Shown here piece by piece: positions 8,948-16,800 of a stretch of 22,902 nucleotides of DNA. Made by a program: the position numbers and the translations under genes. This DNA is from Bacteroidales bacterium (GTDB lineage Bacteria; Bacteroidota; Bacteroidia; Bacteroidales; F082), in assembly GCA_024689285.1 (NCBI GenBank), contig JAILDR010000036.1:1-22902 (forward strand). The letters run 5' to 3'. Every line of letters starts with the position of its first letter. Position 1 is the first letter of the stretch. The notes beneath the pieces are model-generated. The model did not search any database. It was not told the DNA's origin and saw nothing but the letters and a program-made list of their open reading frames with translations.

Positions 8948-10080
8948 CCCGCTGCCCGATGAATTATTTCCTCCCCAAAGCGCATCTTGATTCTATCCAT
9001 CGCGGAATAGAGACTCGTCAGTTCGGCGTTGCCGTCAAACAGCGCGAGTTGCGGCGCACCACTCACCAATTCGCTGAAACGCACACCAACGAGCCGAATC
9101 ATCATCCGGCGGTTGTAGAGGCGGTCGAAGATGCCGTTCACCGTTTCGCGCAACATGTGGTCGAAGGCGGTGTAAGGGATGCGCTGTTGCATATCGTGGG
9201 TGTCGAAGTTGGAGTAGCGGATTTTCACCGTCACGCAGCCCGTCAGTTTGTGTTGTGCGCGCAAGTCGAATCCGAGGCTCTCCACCATGCGGGCCAGACA
9301 TCGCTTTATGGCAGTTATATCAATGGTGTCTTGCTCGAAAGTGCGCTCCTTGCTGATGGATTTCCTCTCCTGATAGGGGCAGACGGGTGTGCTGTCTTGT
9401 CCGTTGGCCTTTTTCCAGATGTCTAAGCCGTGCTTGCCAAAGGTGCGCTCCATAGCGATGGGCGGCAGACGACGCAAGGTGCCGATTTTCTCAACACCCA
9501 TCGAGCGGAGCAGGGTGTAGGTCTTTTCGCCCACCATCGGGATTTTCTGTACCGACAGCGGGTCGAGAAAGCTATTAATATAAGGTGTGGGGATTTGTAG
9601 CTCGCCGTTGGGTTTGGCCTGCCCTGTGGCAATCTTTGCCACCGTTTTGTTTTCCGACAGCCCGAAGGAGATGGGCAGCCCCGACTCCTTGATGATGCGT
9701 TGCCGCAGTTCGTGCGACCATAGCGAGCAGTCGTGGAAACGGTCCATACCCGTGAGGTCGAGGTAATGCTCGTCGATGGACATTTTCTCATAGACGGGTG
9801 CACTGTCGGCGATGATGTTTGTCACTAAACGCGAATAACGGCTGTAGAGTTCCATGTCGCCGCGGATGAACACAGCCTGGGCGCATAGCTGGCGCGCCAT
9901 CCGCATCGGCATCGCCGAATGTACTCCGAAACGCCGTGCTTCGTAGCTGCAGGTAGATACTACCCCACGGTCGGACATTCCGCCCACTATGACGGGCTTG
10001 CCCTCTAAAGAGGGGTTGATTAACCGTTCCACCGAAACGAAAAAAGTGTCTAAATCCAGGTGCAAAATCGTCCTTTCCAT
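8944..10080 (-). CDS. dinB: Y-family DNA polymerase (DinB / Pol IV-like)
   Basis: 378-residue translesion polymerase. It starts with HLDLDTFFVSVE (catalytic Asp9) and has SIDEHYLDLT with Asp103 and Glu104, the same positions as the active-site residues of E. coli DinB, so it should be catalytically active, unlike ImuB. Phe13/Phe14 occupy the steric-gate region. A helix-hairpin-helix segment (about 176-200, IPMVGEKTYTLLRSMGVEKIG) and a little-finger domain follow. Near the C-terminus QLALF (344-348) fits a beta-clamp-binding motif. AAGGAGA lies 7 nt before the start. The stop overlaps the start of the dnaE-like gene, so the two are probably translationally coupled. It is divergent from an S24-type repressor. 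A UmuC-like assignment is less likely given its short C-terminus. Confidence 0.92.
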   Translation of the reverse strand: MERTILHLDLDTFFVSVERLINPSLEGKPVIVGGMSDRGVVSTCSYEARRFGVHSAMPMRMARQLCAQAVFIRGDMELYSRYSRLVTNIIADSAPVYEKMSIDEHYLDLTGMDRFHDCSLWSHELRQRIIKESGLPISFGLSENKTVAKIATGQAKPNGELQIPTPYINSFLDPLSVQKIPMVGEKTYTLLRSMGVEKIGTLRRLPPIAMERTFGKHGLDIWKKANGQDSTPVCPYQERKSISKERTFEQDTIDITAIKRCLARMVESLGFDLRAQHKLTGCVTVKIRYSNFDTHDMQQRIPYTAFDHMLRETVNGIFDRLYNRRMMIRLVGVRFSELVSGAPQLALFDGNAELTSLYSAMDRIKMRFGEEIIHRAAG

Positions 10081-10087
10081 TGTTTTT

Positions 10088-10094
10088 TCTCCTT
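10088..10094 (-). promoter_or_regulatory. Shine-Dalgarno site AAGGAGA of the dinB-like gene
   Basis: Minus-strand AAGGAGA lies 7 nt before the ATG at 10080. Strong SD sites are uncommon upstream of the other genes in this window, so it marks the start firmly. Confidence 0.65.
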
Positions 10095-10110
10095 TTTTTT
10101 GCCCAAAATG

Positions 10111-10125
10111 CTTGTATATTCCAAA
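10111..10125 (-). promoter_or_regulatory. Candidate operator, copy 1 (dinB side)
   Basis: Minus strand TTTGGAATATACAAG, 31 bp upstream of the dinB-like ATG. A near-identical motif occurs in the opposite orientation at 10185-10200 on the repressor side. The copies share TTTGGAATA and ACAAG, with one base more between them in the other copy. Placement in a divergent repressor/target promoter region suggests a binding site for the S24 repressor. This is inferred from position and similarity only. Confidence 0.4.
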
Positions 10126-10140
10126 AAAGCCGTATTTTTG
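10122..10140. repeat. Short inverted repeat CAAAAA-7-TTTTTG
   Basis: Perfect 6-bp arms at 10122-10127 and 10135-10140, overlapping copy 1 of the candidate operator. The region is A/T-rich, so chance is quite possible. Confidence 0.3.
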
Positions 10141-10184
10141 ACGAGTTTTTAATCATAAAATTCGCCATAAAACTAATCAATTTA

Positions 10185-10200
10185 TTTGGAATAAGACAAG
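10185..10200 (+). promoter_or_regulatory. Candidate operator, copy 2 (repressor side)
   Basis: Plus strand TTTGGAATAAGACAAG, 70 bp upstream of the S24 repressor ATG, an inverted near-copy of 10111-10125. It overlaps TTTATTTG (10181-10188), which differs from the TAnnTTTG promoter element at one position, so binding here could block the repressor's own promoter. No exact -7 element was found for either divergent gene. Confidence 0.38.
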
Positions 10201-10269
10201 AAACAACGGAAATAATTTTTCAAAAAATGTGTAAAACAATGAATGTCAAATGTATAAAAAATACAATCT

Positions 10270-11079
10270 ATGTACTTCAACACGAACATAAAATTCCTTC
10301 GTAAGCATCGTCATCGCACACAAGACGATGTGGCTTTCGCTTTGCAAATGAAGCGTTCGACGCTGAGCGGCTACGAAAACGGTGTCTCCGAACCCAACCT
10401 TGAGGCTTTGTGCGCTTTCTCGAAATATTTCGGCATCGCCATCGATACATTGGTGAAAGTCGATCTGAGCAGCATCAGTATGAGCCAACTCTCGCAATTG
10501 GAGCGCGGCTACGACGTGCACCTGAAAGGCAGCAACCTGCGTGTGCTGGCCACCACGGTCAATAACGACAACAATGAGAACATCGAACTCGTGAGCGAAA
10601 AGGCCAAAGCGGGCTACGCCACTGGTTTCGCCGACCCCGAATATATCAAAGTGTTGCCGACGTTCACGATGCCCTTCCTTTCGCGCGACCGCAAGTACCG
10701 CACCTTTCAAATCAGCGGCGACTCGATGCTGCCCATCCCTGACGGCTCATACGTCACGGGCGAGTATGTCCTCGACTGGACCTACATCCGTAGCGGCCAA
10801 CCTTACATCGTGCTGACACAGGACGACGGCATCGTCTTCAAGATTGTGGACAACAAAATCGAGCAGGAAGGTAAACTCAGGATGAACTCGCTCAACCCGC
10901 TGTATCAGCCTTACGACTTGTCTGTTGCTGATATTAAGGAAGTGTGGAAATTCGTGCATTACATCTCTGCCGAGATGCCTGAGCGTCGCGAGAACCGCTT
11001 CCGCGAGGAACAGCTTCTGCAAACCGTTCAGGAACTGAAGCAGCAGGTAGAGGAGATACAACTGAAACTCAACATATAA
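10270..11079 (+). CDS. XRE-family transcriptional repressor with S24 (LexA/CI-type) self-cleavage domain
   Basis: 269-residue predicted SOS-type regulator. N-terminal helix-turn-helix of XRE type at about 6-62 (TQDDVAFALQMKRSTLSGYE). An Ala114-Gly115 bond in EKAKAGYATG fits a LexA-type cleavage site. The S24 catalytic Ser152 is in FQISGDSMLP and Lys191 in GIVFKIV; the spacing (37 residues from Gly to Ser, 39 from Ser to Lys) is close to LexA (34 and 37). A C-terminal coiled coil (about 243-268) follows the protease fold, which is not part of classic LexA. It is divergent from the dinB-dnaE pair, the natural place for their regulator. It may respond to RecA filaments or to another signal; that cannot be seen here. 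The window does not show whether the genome also has a separate LexA. Confidence 0.88.
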   Translation: MYFNTNIKFLRKHRHRTQDDVAFALQMKRSTLSGYENGVSEPNLEALCAFSKYFGIAIDTLVKVDLSSISMSQLSQLERGYDVHLKGSNLRVLATTVNNDNNENIELVSEKAKAGYATGFADPEYIKVLPTFTMPFLSRDRKYRTFQISGDSMLPIPDGSYVTGEYVLDWTYIRSGQPYIVLTQDDGIVFKIVDNKIEQEGKLRMNSLNPLYQPYDLSVADIKEVWKFVHYISAEMPERRENRFREEQLLQTVQELKQQVEEIQLKLNI

Positions 11080-11083
11080 ACAC

Positions 11084-11205
11084 TTGTCGTTCTAAAATTA
11101 CAATTTTGGAAACCAATCAAGCCGATAATGGACGGACAGCAATAGATGTCCGGGTCGTTTCATTCGGCACAATATTTGCGGCACTTCTCCGTTTTAGAAC
11201 AACAA
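11084..11205. repeat. 122-bp segment bounded by 14-bp inverted repeats
   Basis: TTGTCGTTCTAAAA at 11084-11097 and the reverse complement of TTGTTGTTCTAAAA at 11192-11205 (13 of 14 match) bound the gap between the repressor and lipoprotein genes. Inside lies a smaller inverted repeat, CGGACA-8-TGTCCG (11133-11152). No target-site duplication was seen. It may be a small non-autonomous element, an mRNA structure or a regulatory site. Apart from this structure the roughly 145-bp gap shows nothing recognisable. Confidence 0.4.
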
Positions 11206-11225
11206 TTACATCAAAAATCATCGTT

Positions 11226-12215
11226 ATGAAAAAAGTATTTTTCAGTTTGGTGCTTTTCTGCGGTCTCGCATTGATGGGCACCAGTTGCAAAGACAACAAC
11301 AATGGAAACAACAATGGCAATGTCACTCCCGAAGTGCAAAGTGGGGAGGTGGCCGTAGGCAACAACACGGCTAACATTGTCACAGCCAAGGCTGTCAACT
11401 ATGGGCAAAAGAATGCCATCGTCCTTGCGTCAAAGGAGATGACAGCAGCCGAAAACGAAGGCATCGCCATCGTCTTCAACGGTAACATCGTCCCTGGCAC
11501 TTACAGGATGGGCAGCAACACGAAAGACCCTGTGCCCACCGTGGTTGGCTTCCACGACTTCAATCTTGGCGAGCTGCCCTTCATTATGGGTGCTGACTCC
11601 TTGTTTTATGGCGACACCTATTTCTGGATGAACGGCGAACTTTCCGTCGCCGAAAACAATGGTACCTACACCGTCATTTTGTCACAATGTATGGGCACCA
11701 ACGCCAACGGCTCCAATGTGCATTTGGCTTTGAACTTCAACGGCACACTGCCCACCTACACCTTCGACACGGAGAACAAGTTCAAAATTAGCAACACCGA
11801 AAGCCCTGTCGGACTGGCGGGCATTACTGCACTCAACGGATTGAGTTCATTGGGGCTCGACGTGAAGTCGATGCTCTTTATGTCGGCTGACCGCAAACGG
11901 TTCTTCATCGTCAGTTACTTGGGTGGTCAGGTCGTTGATGGCGAATATAGCCTCGGCTATATCGGCACACCTTATCTGCCCAAATTCCCCTGTGTACACG
12001 TTGCCCTTGACGGCGATTTCTGGACCTTCCAACCGCAAACGGGTTACATTGCAAAGGATGGCACCTTGAAAGTCGTCACCAATGAAGACGGCACCAAGAC
12101 CGTCACGATGGAAAACCTCAAACTCAAAAACGTTGAACACGACAGCGAGTTCTTCTTCCCCATCCTCGACGGCGAACTGCAATATCACGGTTATATGTAT
12201 GAACTGAGCTTGTAA
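11226..12215 (+). CDS. Putative lipoprotein of unknown function
   Basis: 329-residue protein beginning MKKVFFSLVLFCGLALMGTSC, a lipoprotein signal with a lipobox Cys at residue 21. A short Asn/Gly/Asp linker (KDNNNGNNNGN) typical of exported Bacteroidota lipoproteins follows. The rest is beta-rich with no motif I recognise; there are recurring FNG and DG turns and a weak suggestion of two similar halves. The open frame extends 40 codons upstream, but those codons overlap the inverted-repeat segment and lack signal-peptide character, so 11226 is preferred. The gene ends 15 bp before a strong bidirectional terminator. It follows the S24 repressor on the same strand, but the gap of about 145 bp makes co-regulation uncertain. 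Confidence 0.75.
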   Translation: MKKVFFSLVLFCGLALMGTSCKDNNNGNNNGNVTPEVQSGEVAVGNNTANIVTAKAVNYGQKNAIVLASKEMTAAENEGIAIVFNGNIVPGTYRMGSNTKDPVPTVVGFHDFNLGELPFIMGADSLFYGDTYFWMNGELSVAENNGTYTVILSQCMGTNANGSNVHLALNFNGTLPTYTFDTENKFKISNTESPVGLAGITALNGLSSLGLDVKSMLFMSADRKRFFIVSYLGGQVVDGEYSLGYIGTPYLPKFPCVHVALDGDFWTFQPQTGYIAKDGTLKVVTNEDGTKTVTMENLKLKNVEHDSEFFFPILDGELQYHGYMYELSL

Positions 12216-12230
12216 GTAAAACTATAAAAG

Positions 12231-12271
12231 AAAAAGAGGTGCTTCCTTGTGTGGGGAGCACCTCTTTTTTT
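12231..12271. terminator. Bidirectional rho-independent terminator
   Basis: GAGGTGCT (12236-12243) pairs with AGCACCTC (12257-12264), extended inward by T-G, C-G and C-G pairs to a 7-nt loop. An A-run on the left and a T-run on the right (12265-12271) give a U-tract on either strand. It sits between two convergent genes, the lipoprotein (ends 12215) and the CstA-like gene (ends 12276), and can stop both transcripts. Confidence 0.9.
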
Positions 12272-12275
12272 AGGC

Positions 12276-13727
12276 TTATGCCACTTTGTTTTTCTTTTTC
12301 CAGCAGAGGAACAGCACCAATCCCAGTAGGGTAATGGCAGCACCAATGCAGTAACCAACAGAGCGAGGGAGAAATGACCCTAATCCGCCGTCGGAGGTTT
12401 TGGCGACGAAAAGGAAACAACCGGTCACCATAGTCATGAAAAGCGCGGGAATGAGGGTGATGAGATACCAGAGTTTACCTTTGTTTTTGTATAAGTAAAC
12501 TGAGATAGCCCAAAGTGTTACGGTGGCCAGAACCTGGTTGGCCCAGGCGAAGTAACGCCAGATGAGTTGAAAACCTTTTGCATCGGAGATGCTGTAAACC
12601 AGGATGAGTGCCGTAACTGCAAACATGGGGATGGCGACAATCAATCGGTTCTTGATGGGCTTCTGGTCGAAGTTTATGAAGTCGGCGATGATGAGTCGTG
12701 CAGAGCGCAGGGCGGTGTCGCCAGAGGTGATGGCTGCACTGATGACACCCAAGATGGTGATGGTGGCGATGACAGGCGTGAACCAGGTGTTGGCGATGAT
12801 GCCCACAATGGCGGCGCCACTCTTGCCGGTAACGTCAACAACGCTGTCGGGGCCAAAGAAATAAGCGGCGGCAGCGGCCCAAATCAAGGCGACTACGCCT
12901 TCGGTAATCATGGCACCATAGAAAATGGGGCGACCTTGTTTCTCGTTCATCATGCAACGTGCCATCAGCGGCGACTGCGTGGCGTGGAAGCCCGAGATGG
13001 CGCCACAGGCAATCGAGATGAACATCATCGGGAAGATGGGGTTGTTAGGCGCATCGGGGTGACGGTTCTGCAAACCGCTCCAAAGTTCAGGGATTTCGGG
13101 CTTGTAGATAAGGAAAGCCACGAAGATGGCTACTGCCATTCCCAACAATAGGATGCCGAAGATTGGGTAGATTTTGCCAATCAGTTTGTCGATGGGCAAC
13201 AGCGTGGCTGTCACGTAATATACCAGGATGATGATCACCCAAATGTATTTGTTCCATTCTGGAGTGAAATTGGCCATTAGTAAGGTGGCGGGTGTGTTGA
13301 CAAAGACCACACCAACCAAAATCATCAAAAGCACAGTAAAGCCGCGCATGACCTGCTTGGCTCCATTGCCGAGATAGGTGCCGTGTATTTCGGGCAGACT
13401 CGCGCCCTTGTCGCGGAGCGAAATCATGCCTGCAAGGTAGTCGTGTACCGCACCTGCGAAGATGCTTCCCAACACAATCCAAAGGAAGGAGGCGGTGCCG
13501 AACTGGGCTCCCATAATAGCGCCGATGATGGGGCCAACGCCTGCAATATTAAGGAACTGGATAAGATAAATGCGCCAGGGTTTCATGGGCACATAGTCCA
13601 CACCATCGGCCATAGTGGTGGCGGGGGTGGCGCGTTGCGGGTCGATGCCGAAGACCTTCTCCACAAACTTTCCATAAATGAAATAGCCGAGCAGCAGCAC
13701 GGCGAGGGCGATGAAAAACGTTATCAT
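12276..13727 (-). CDS. cstA: CstA-family transporter (carbon starvation protein A), short form
   Basis: 483-residue inner-membrane protein with many hydrophobic segments, beginning MITFFIALAVLLLGYFIYGK. CstA hallmarks are QFLNIAGVGPIIGAIMGAQFG, AGAVHDYLAGMISLRDKG, ACGAISGFHATQSPLMARC and SGDTALRSARLIIAD. The family imports peptides and/or pyruvate under nutrient limitation. At 483 residues it is much shorter than E. coli CstA (701), lacking the C-terminal extension; short forms are common in Bacteroidota, so this is not a truncation. It ends with a basic tail, CWKKKNKVA. It is convergent with the lipoprotein gene through a shared terminator and divergent from the C25 protease, with its own -7 element. 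Substrate preference cannot be read from the sequence. Confidence 0.92.
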   Translation of the reverse strand: MITFFIALAVLLLGYFIYGKFVEKVFGIDPQRATPATTMADGVDYVPMKPWRIYLIQFLNIAGVGPIIGAIMGAQFGTASFLWIVLGSIFAGAVHDYLAGMISLRDKGASLPEIHGTYLGNGAKQVMRGFTVLLMILVGVVFVNTPATLLMANFTPEWNKYIWVIIILVYYVTATLLPIDKLIGKIYPIFGILLLGMAVAIFVAFLIYKPEIPELWSGLQNRHPDAPNNPIFPMMFISIACGAISGFHATQSPLMARCMMNEKQGRPIFYGAMITEGVVALIWAAAAAYFFGPDSVVDVTGKSGAAIVGIIANTWFTPVIATITILGVISAAITSGDTALRSARLIIADFINFDQKPIKNRLIVAIPMFAVTALILVYSISDAKGFQLIWRYFAWANQVLATVTLWAISVYLYKNKGKLWYLITLIPALFMTMVTGCFLFVAKTSDGGLGSFLPRSVGYCIGAAITLLGLVLFLCWKKKNKVA

Positions 13728-13749
13728 GTCGGTTCAAGTTTTGTCGCTG

Positions 13750-13757
13750 CAAAGATA
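13750..13757 (-). promoter_or_regulatory. Predicted -7 element TATCTTTG for cstA
   Basis: Exact TAnnTTTG match on the minus strand, 22 bp before the cstA-like ATG. It is identical to the elements upstream of the TonB receptor and of hicA, at similar distances. Confidence 0.62.
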
Positions 13758-13789
13758 GGTTTTTTCGTTATTGTTTTCCTGAAAATGCG

Positions 13790-13797
13790 TATTTTTG
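13790..13797 (+). promoter_or_regulatory. Predicted -7 element TATTTTTG for the C25 protease
   Basis: Exact TAnnTTTG match 20 bp before the protease ATG at 13818, with a TTG at 13771-13773 that could serve as a -33 box although the spacing is slightly short. It rules against the long upstream extension of the protease reading frame. Confidence 0.58.
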
Positions 13798-13817
13798 TGC
13801 CAAATACATCATCGGAA

Positions 13818-16800
13818 ATGAAAAAACTGGCTTTTGTTTTTGTTTTTATCTTGTTGTCAATCAATATATTTTCGCAAGAATGGAAGAAGGTGAACAGTAA
13901 TTTGCCTTCTTCACCTAAGGTGGAACTGCTTTCGGAAACTGACGAAGAAATCGCTGTGCGTTTCCAGTTGGGAGGTTACTATATTAATAATGTGGAAACG
14001 GAGCGTGGAGAGGCTGCCATCATTACAGCACCTAAGATGGCTTCTATGCTCGTGGAAGGTGCGCCCGACCTTCCGCTGTTTGCTATCCCTTTGGCTGTTG
14101 GCGACAATGCTGAGATGAAAGTGGAGGCTTCTGATGCACAATTTGAAGAGTATCAATGTGTTGAAATTGCGCCCTCTAAAGGCAACTTCAGCCGCGAGAC
14201 AGACCCCAAAACGGTACCATATCGCTATGGCGAGGCTTATATGAAGGATGTGTTTTACCCTTCATTGCCGGCCGGTTTGGATCAGCCTTACATCTTGCGC
14301 GATGTGCGTGGACAAAACATTTTGGTCTATCCTTTTGCCTACAATCCTGTGACGAAGGTGCTGCGCGTGTATTCAAAAATGACGATTACTCTGCATAAAA
14401 TCAGCGAGAAAGGAGAAAATCCAAAATTGGCACGTAAGGCTTCTGTTCGAATCGCACCCGAAACCGAGGCCATGTATATGCGTCGTTTTGTCAATTACCG
14501 CGAGAGAGCTTCCAAATATAATTTCGTTGCCGATGAGGGTGAAACTATGGTGATCTGTCCCGAACAATACTTGGCTGCCATGCAGCCGTATGTCGATTGG
14601 AAGAACCAGTCAGGCCGCCCGACAACGTTGTATAGCCTCACAGAGGCAGGCGGCAATAGCTATGACGCTATCAAGTCGTTTATTCTCAGTCATTACAATA
14701 ATCCTTTGGAGAACCTGTGTTTTGTGTTGCTGGTGGGTGACTGTGCCGACCTCACGCCTCGCGCGATGAATGGCGGACGCTCTGATATATGGTTCGGGCA
14801 GCTTGAAGGCAATGACTATTATCCCGAGGTGCTTGTGGGACGTTTTTCGGCTGGCAGCATCGCCGATGTAGAACATCAGGTGGAAAAGGTCGTTTATTAC
14901 GAGCGTGATATGCCTGCCGATGCTGATTGGCTTGGTAAAGGCGTCGGCATTGGCTCTACCGAAGGCCAAGGTTCTGGCCATAATGGAGGGGAATCTGATT
15001 GTCAGCATATTGAGTATATTCGCGACACGCTGATGCACTATACCTACAACGAGGTGTCGCAACATTATGCCGGCGTGGGCGTGGGTACCAATGCGGCTAT
15101 GCTCACCGCGAACTTCAATGCTGGTGCCGGTATCTGCAACTATTGCAATCACGGCTCCGTTACAAGCTGGTTTGTCGGCTCGTTCACCAATAGTCATGTC
15201 AATGCCTTGACCAATGATTACAAGTGGCCTGTCGTTTGGTCGACAGCTTGTTTGAACGGCAAGTTCGATGTGGACTGCTTTGCAGAGGCTTGGATGCGGG
15301 CTGTTGACAACACAACCGGTGTGCCAACGGGTGCCATCGGAGGTATGTTCAGCTGGATCAGCCAACCTTGGCAACCGCCAATGACGGGACAAGACGAGAT
15401 GGTCAACGTGCTGTGCGAGTGGCGTAGTGCCGACCGGTTCCATCACACTTTGGGCGGTGCATCGCTTAACGGCAACATGAAGATTCTTGACCTGCATCCC
15501 AGTGACCAAGGCGACACGCACAACACATGGATTCTCTTCGGTGACCCCAATCTCATGTTGCGCACCGCAAAGCCCGAGCCGATGAATGTAGTTTGCCAAC
15601 CCGAAGTCATCTTCCTTGGACAGAGCGAATTGCATCTTATCGCTGATGTGGATTATGCTATGGCAACGCTGTCGATTGATGGTAATGTGCTTTGCAGTAC
15701 ACCTATTATTAATGGTGAGGCCACGCTCACTTTTGAAAGCCCTTCGGAGACCGGTACGGCCCTGTTGGTTATCACCGCATTCAACAAGGTCACTTATCTC
15801 AAAAGTGTCGACATTATCCCTGCCAATGGTGCCTATCTTGTCCTCGACAGTTATTCGATTGATAGCGAAAGCGGTCAGGCTGACTATGGTGATACGGTTA
15901 CGCTAAATGTGACCGTCAAAAACATTGGCAATGAAATTGCCTCTGATGTATGGGCCAGACTTGTTTCCAATTCTCCTTATATTGAGGTGCTTGACGATAT
16001 GGCCACAGTCACGGCAATTGCACCTATGGAGACCTGCACCCTTGCTGAGGGCCTGAGGGTTAAAGTGGCCGACTTGATTGAGGACGGAGTTCAAGCTGAA
16101 TTGATCCTCGACTGTCATGGAGGAAACTACGCATGGGCCAGCAATTTCCGCTTGCAGCTTCATGCCCCGGTTTTCAGTTTGGCCGACTTCCGCCCGATGG
16201 CTAACGTTGGTCCCGGACAGAGCGGCACTTTGTTGGTGACTATCCGCAATGATGGTTCGGCAGCATCGCATTGCTCACGGGTGGAGCTTTACAGCAGTTC
16301 GACAGATATTACTTTTGACCCAGCGGCACTTTATCTTTGGACTATTCCAGCCGGCGCGACAGCAACCGCTTATTTCCCCTTCACGGTTGATGACAATGTT
16401 TTGATGGGTAGCAGCTATGAAATGATGTATGTTGTTGAGGCGGAACAATATATGCTTGAAGGAACGGAACTTCTCAATATAGGGGCTTCCAAGGAAACCT
16501 TTGAAACAGGTGACTTCAGCGCTTTCGATTGGCAGACCCTTGGCGGCGCATATTGGTATATTGACGATAACAATGCAAACTCAGGGACTTACAGCGCGCG
16601 ATCGGGGGTGATTGGCAACTCCAGCGTGACAACGCTGCAAGTGGCGGTGGAGGTGAGTGTTGCCGGACAGATTTCTTTCTTTAAGGAGGTTTGCACCGAA
16701 GCCGACAAGGATAAACTGACTTTCTACATTGACGGTCAGGCGAAAGGCGTTTGGTCGGGTGAGGTGCATTGGAGTCGTGAAGTCTTTGATGTCAGTGCAG

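Noticed and set aside
11106..11225. 40-codon N-terminal extension of the lipoprotein at 11226
   Set aside because: It has no signal-peptide character and overlaps the inverted-repeat segment; the lipoprotein signal starts at 11226.
13383..13817. 145-codon N-terminal extension of the C25 protease
   Set aside because: It runs antisense through cstA and across both divergent promoters; the signal peptide begins at 13818.
14610..15635. 341-residue minus-strand open frame opposite the C25 catalytic domain
   Set aside because: The plus strand encodes the conserved His/Cys dyad region; the minus translation has no family features.
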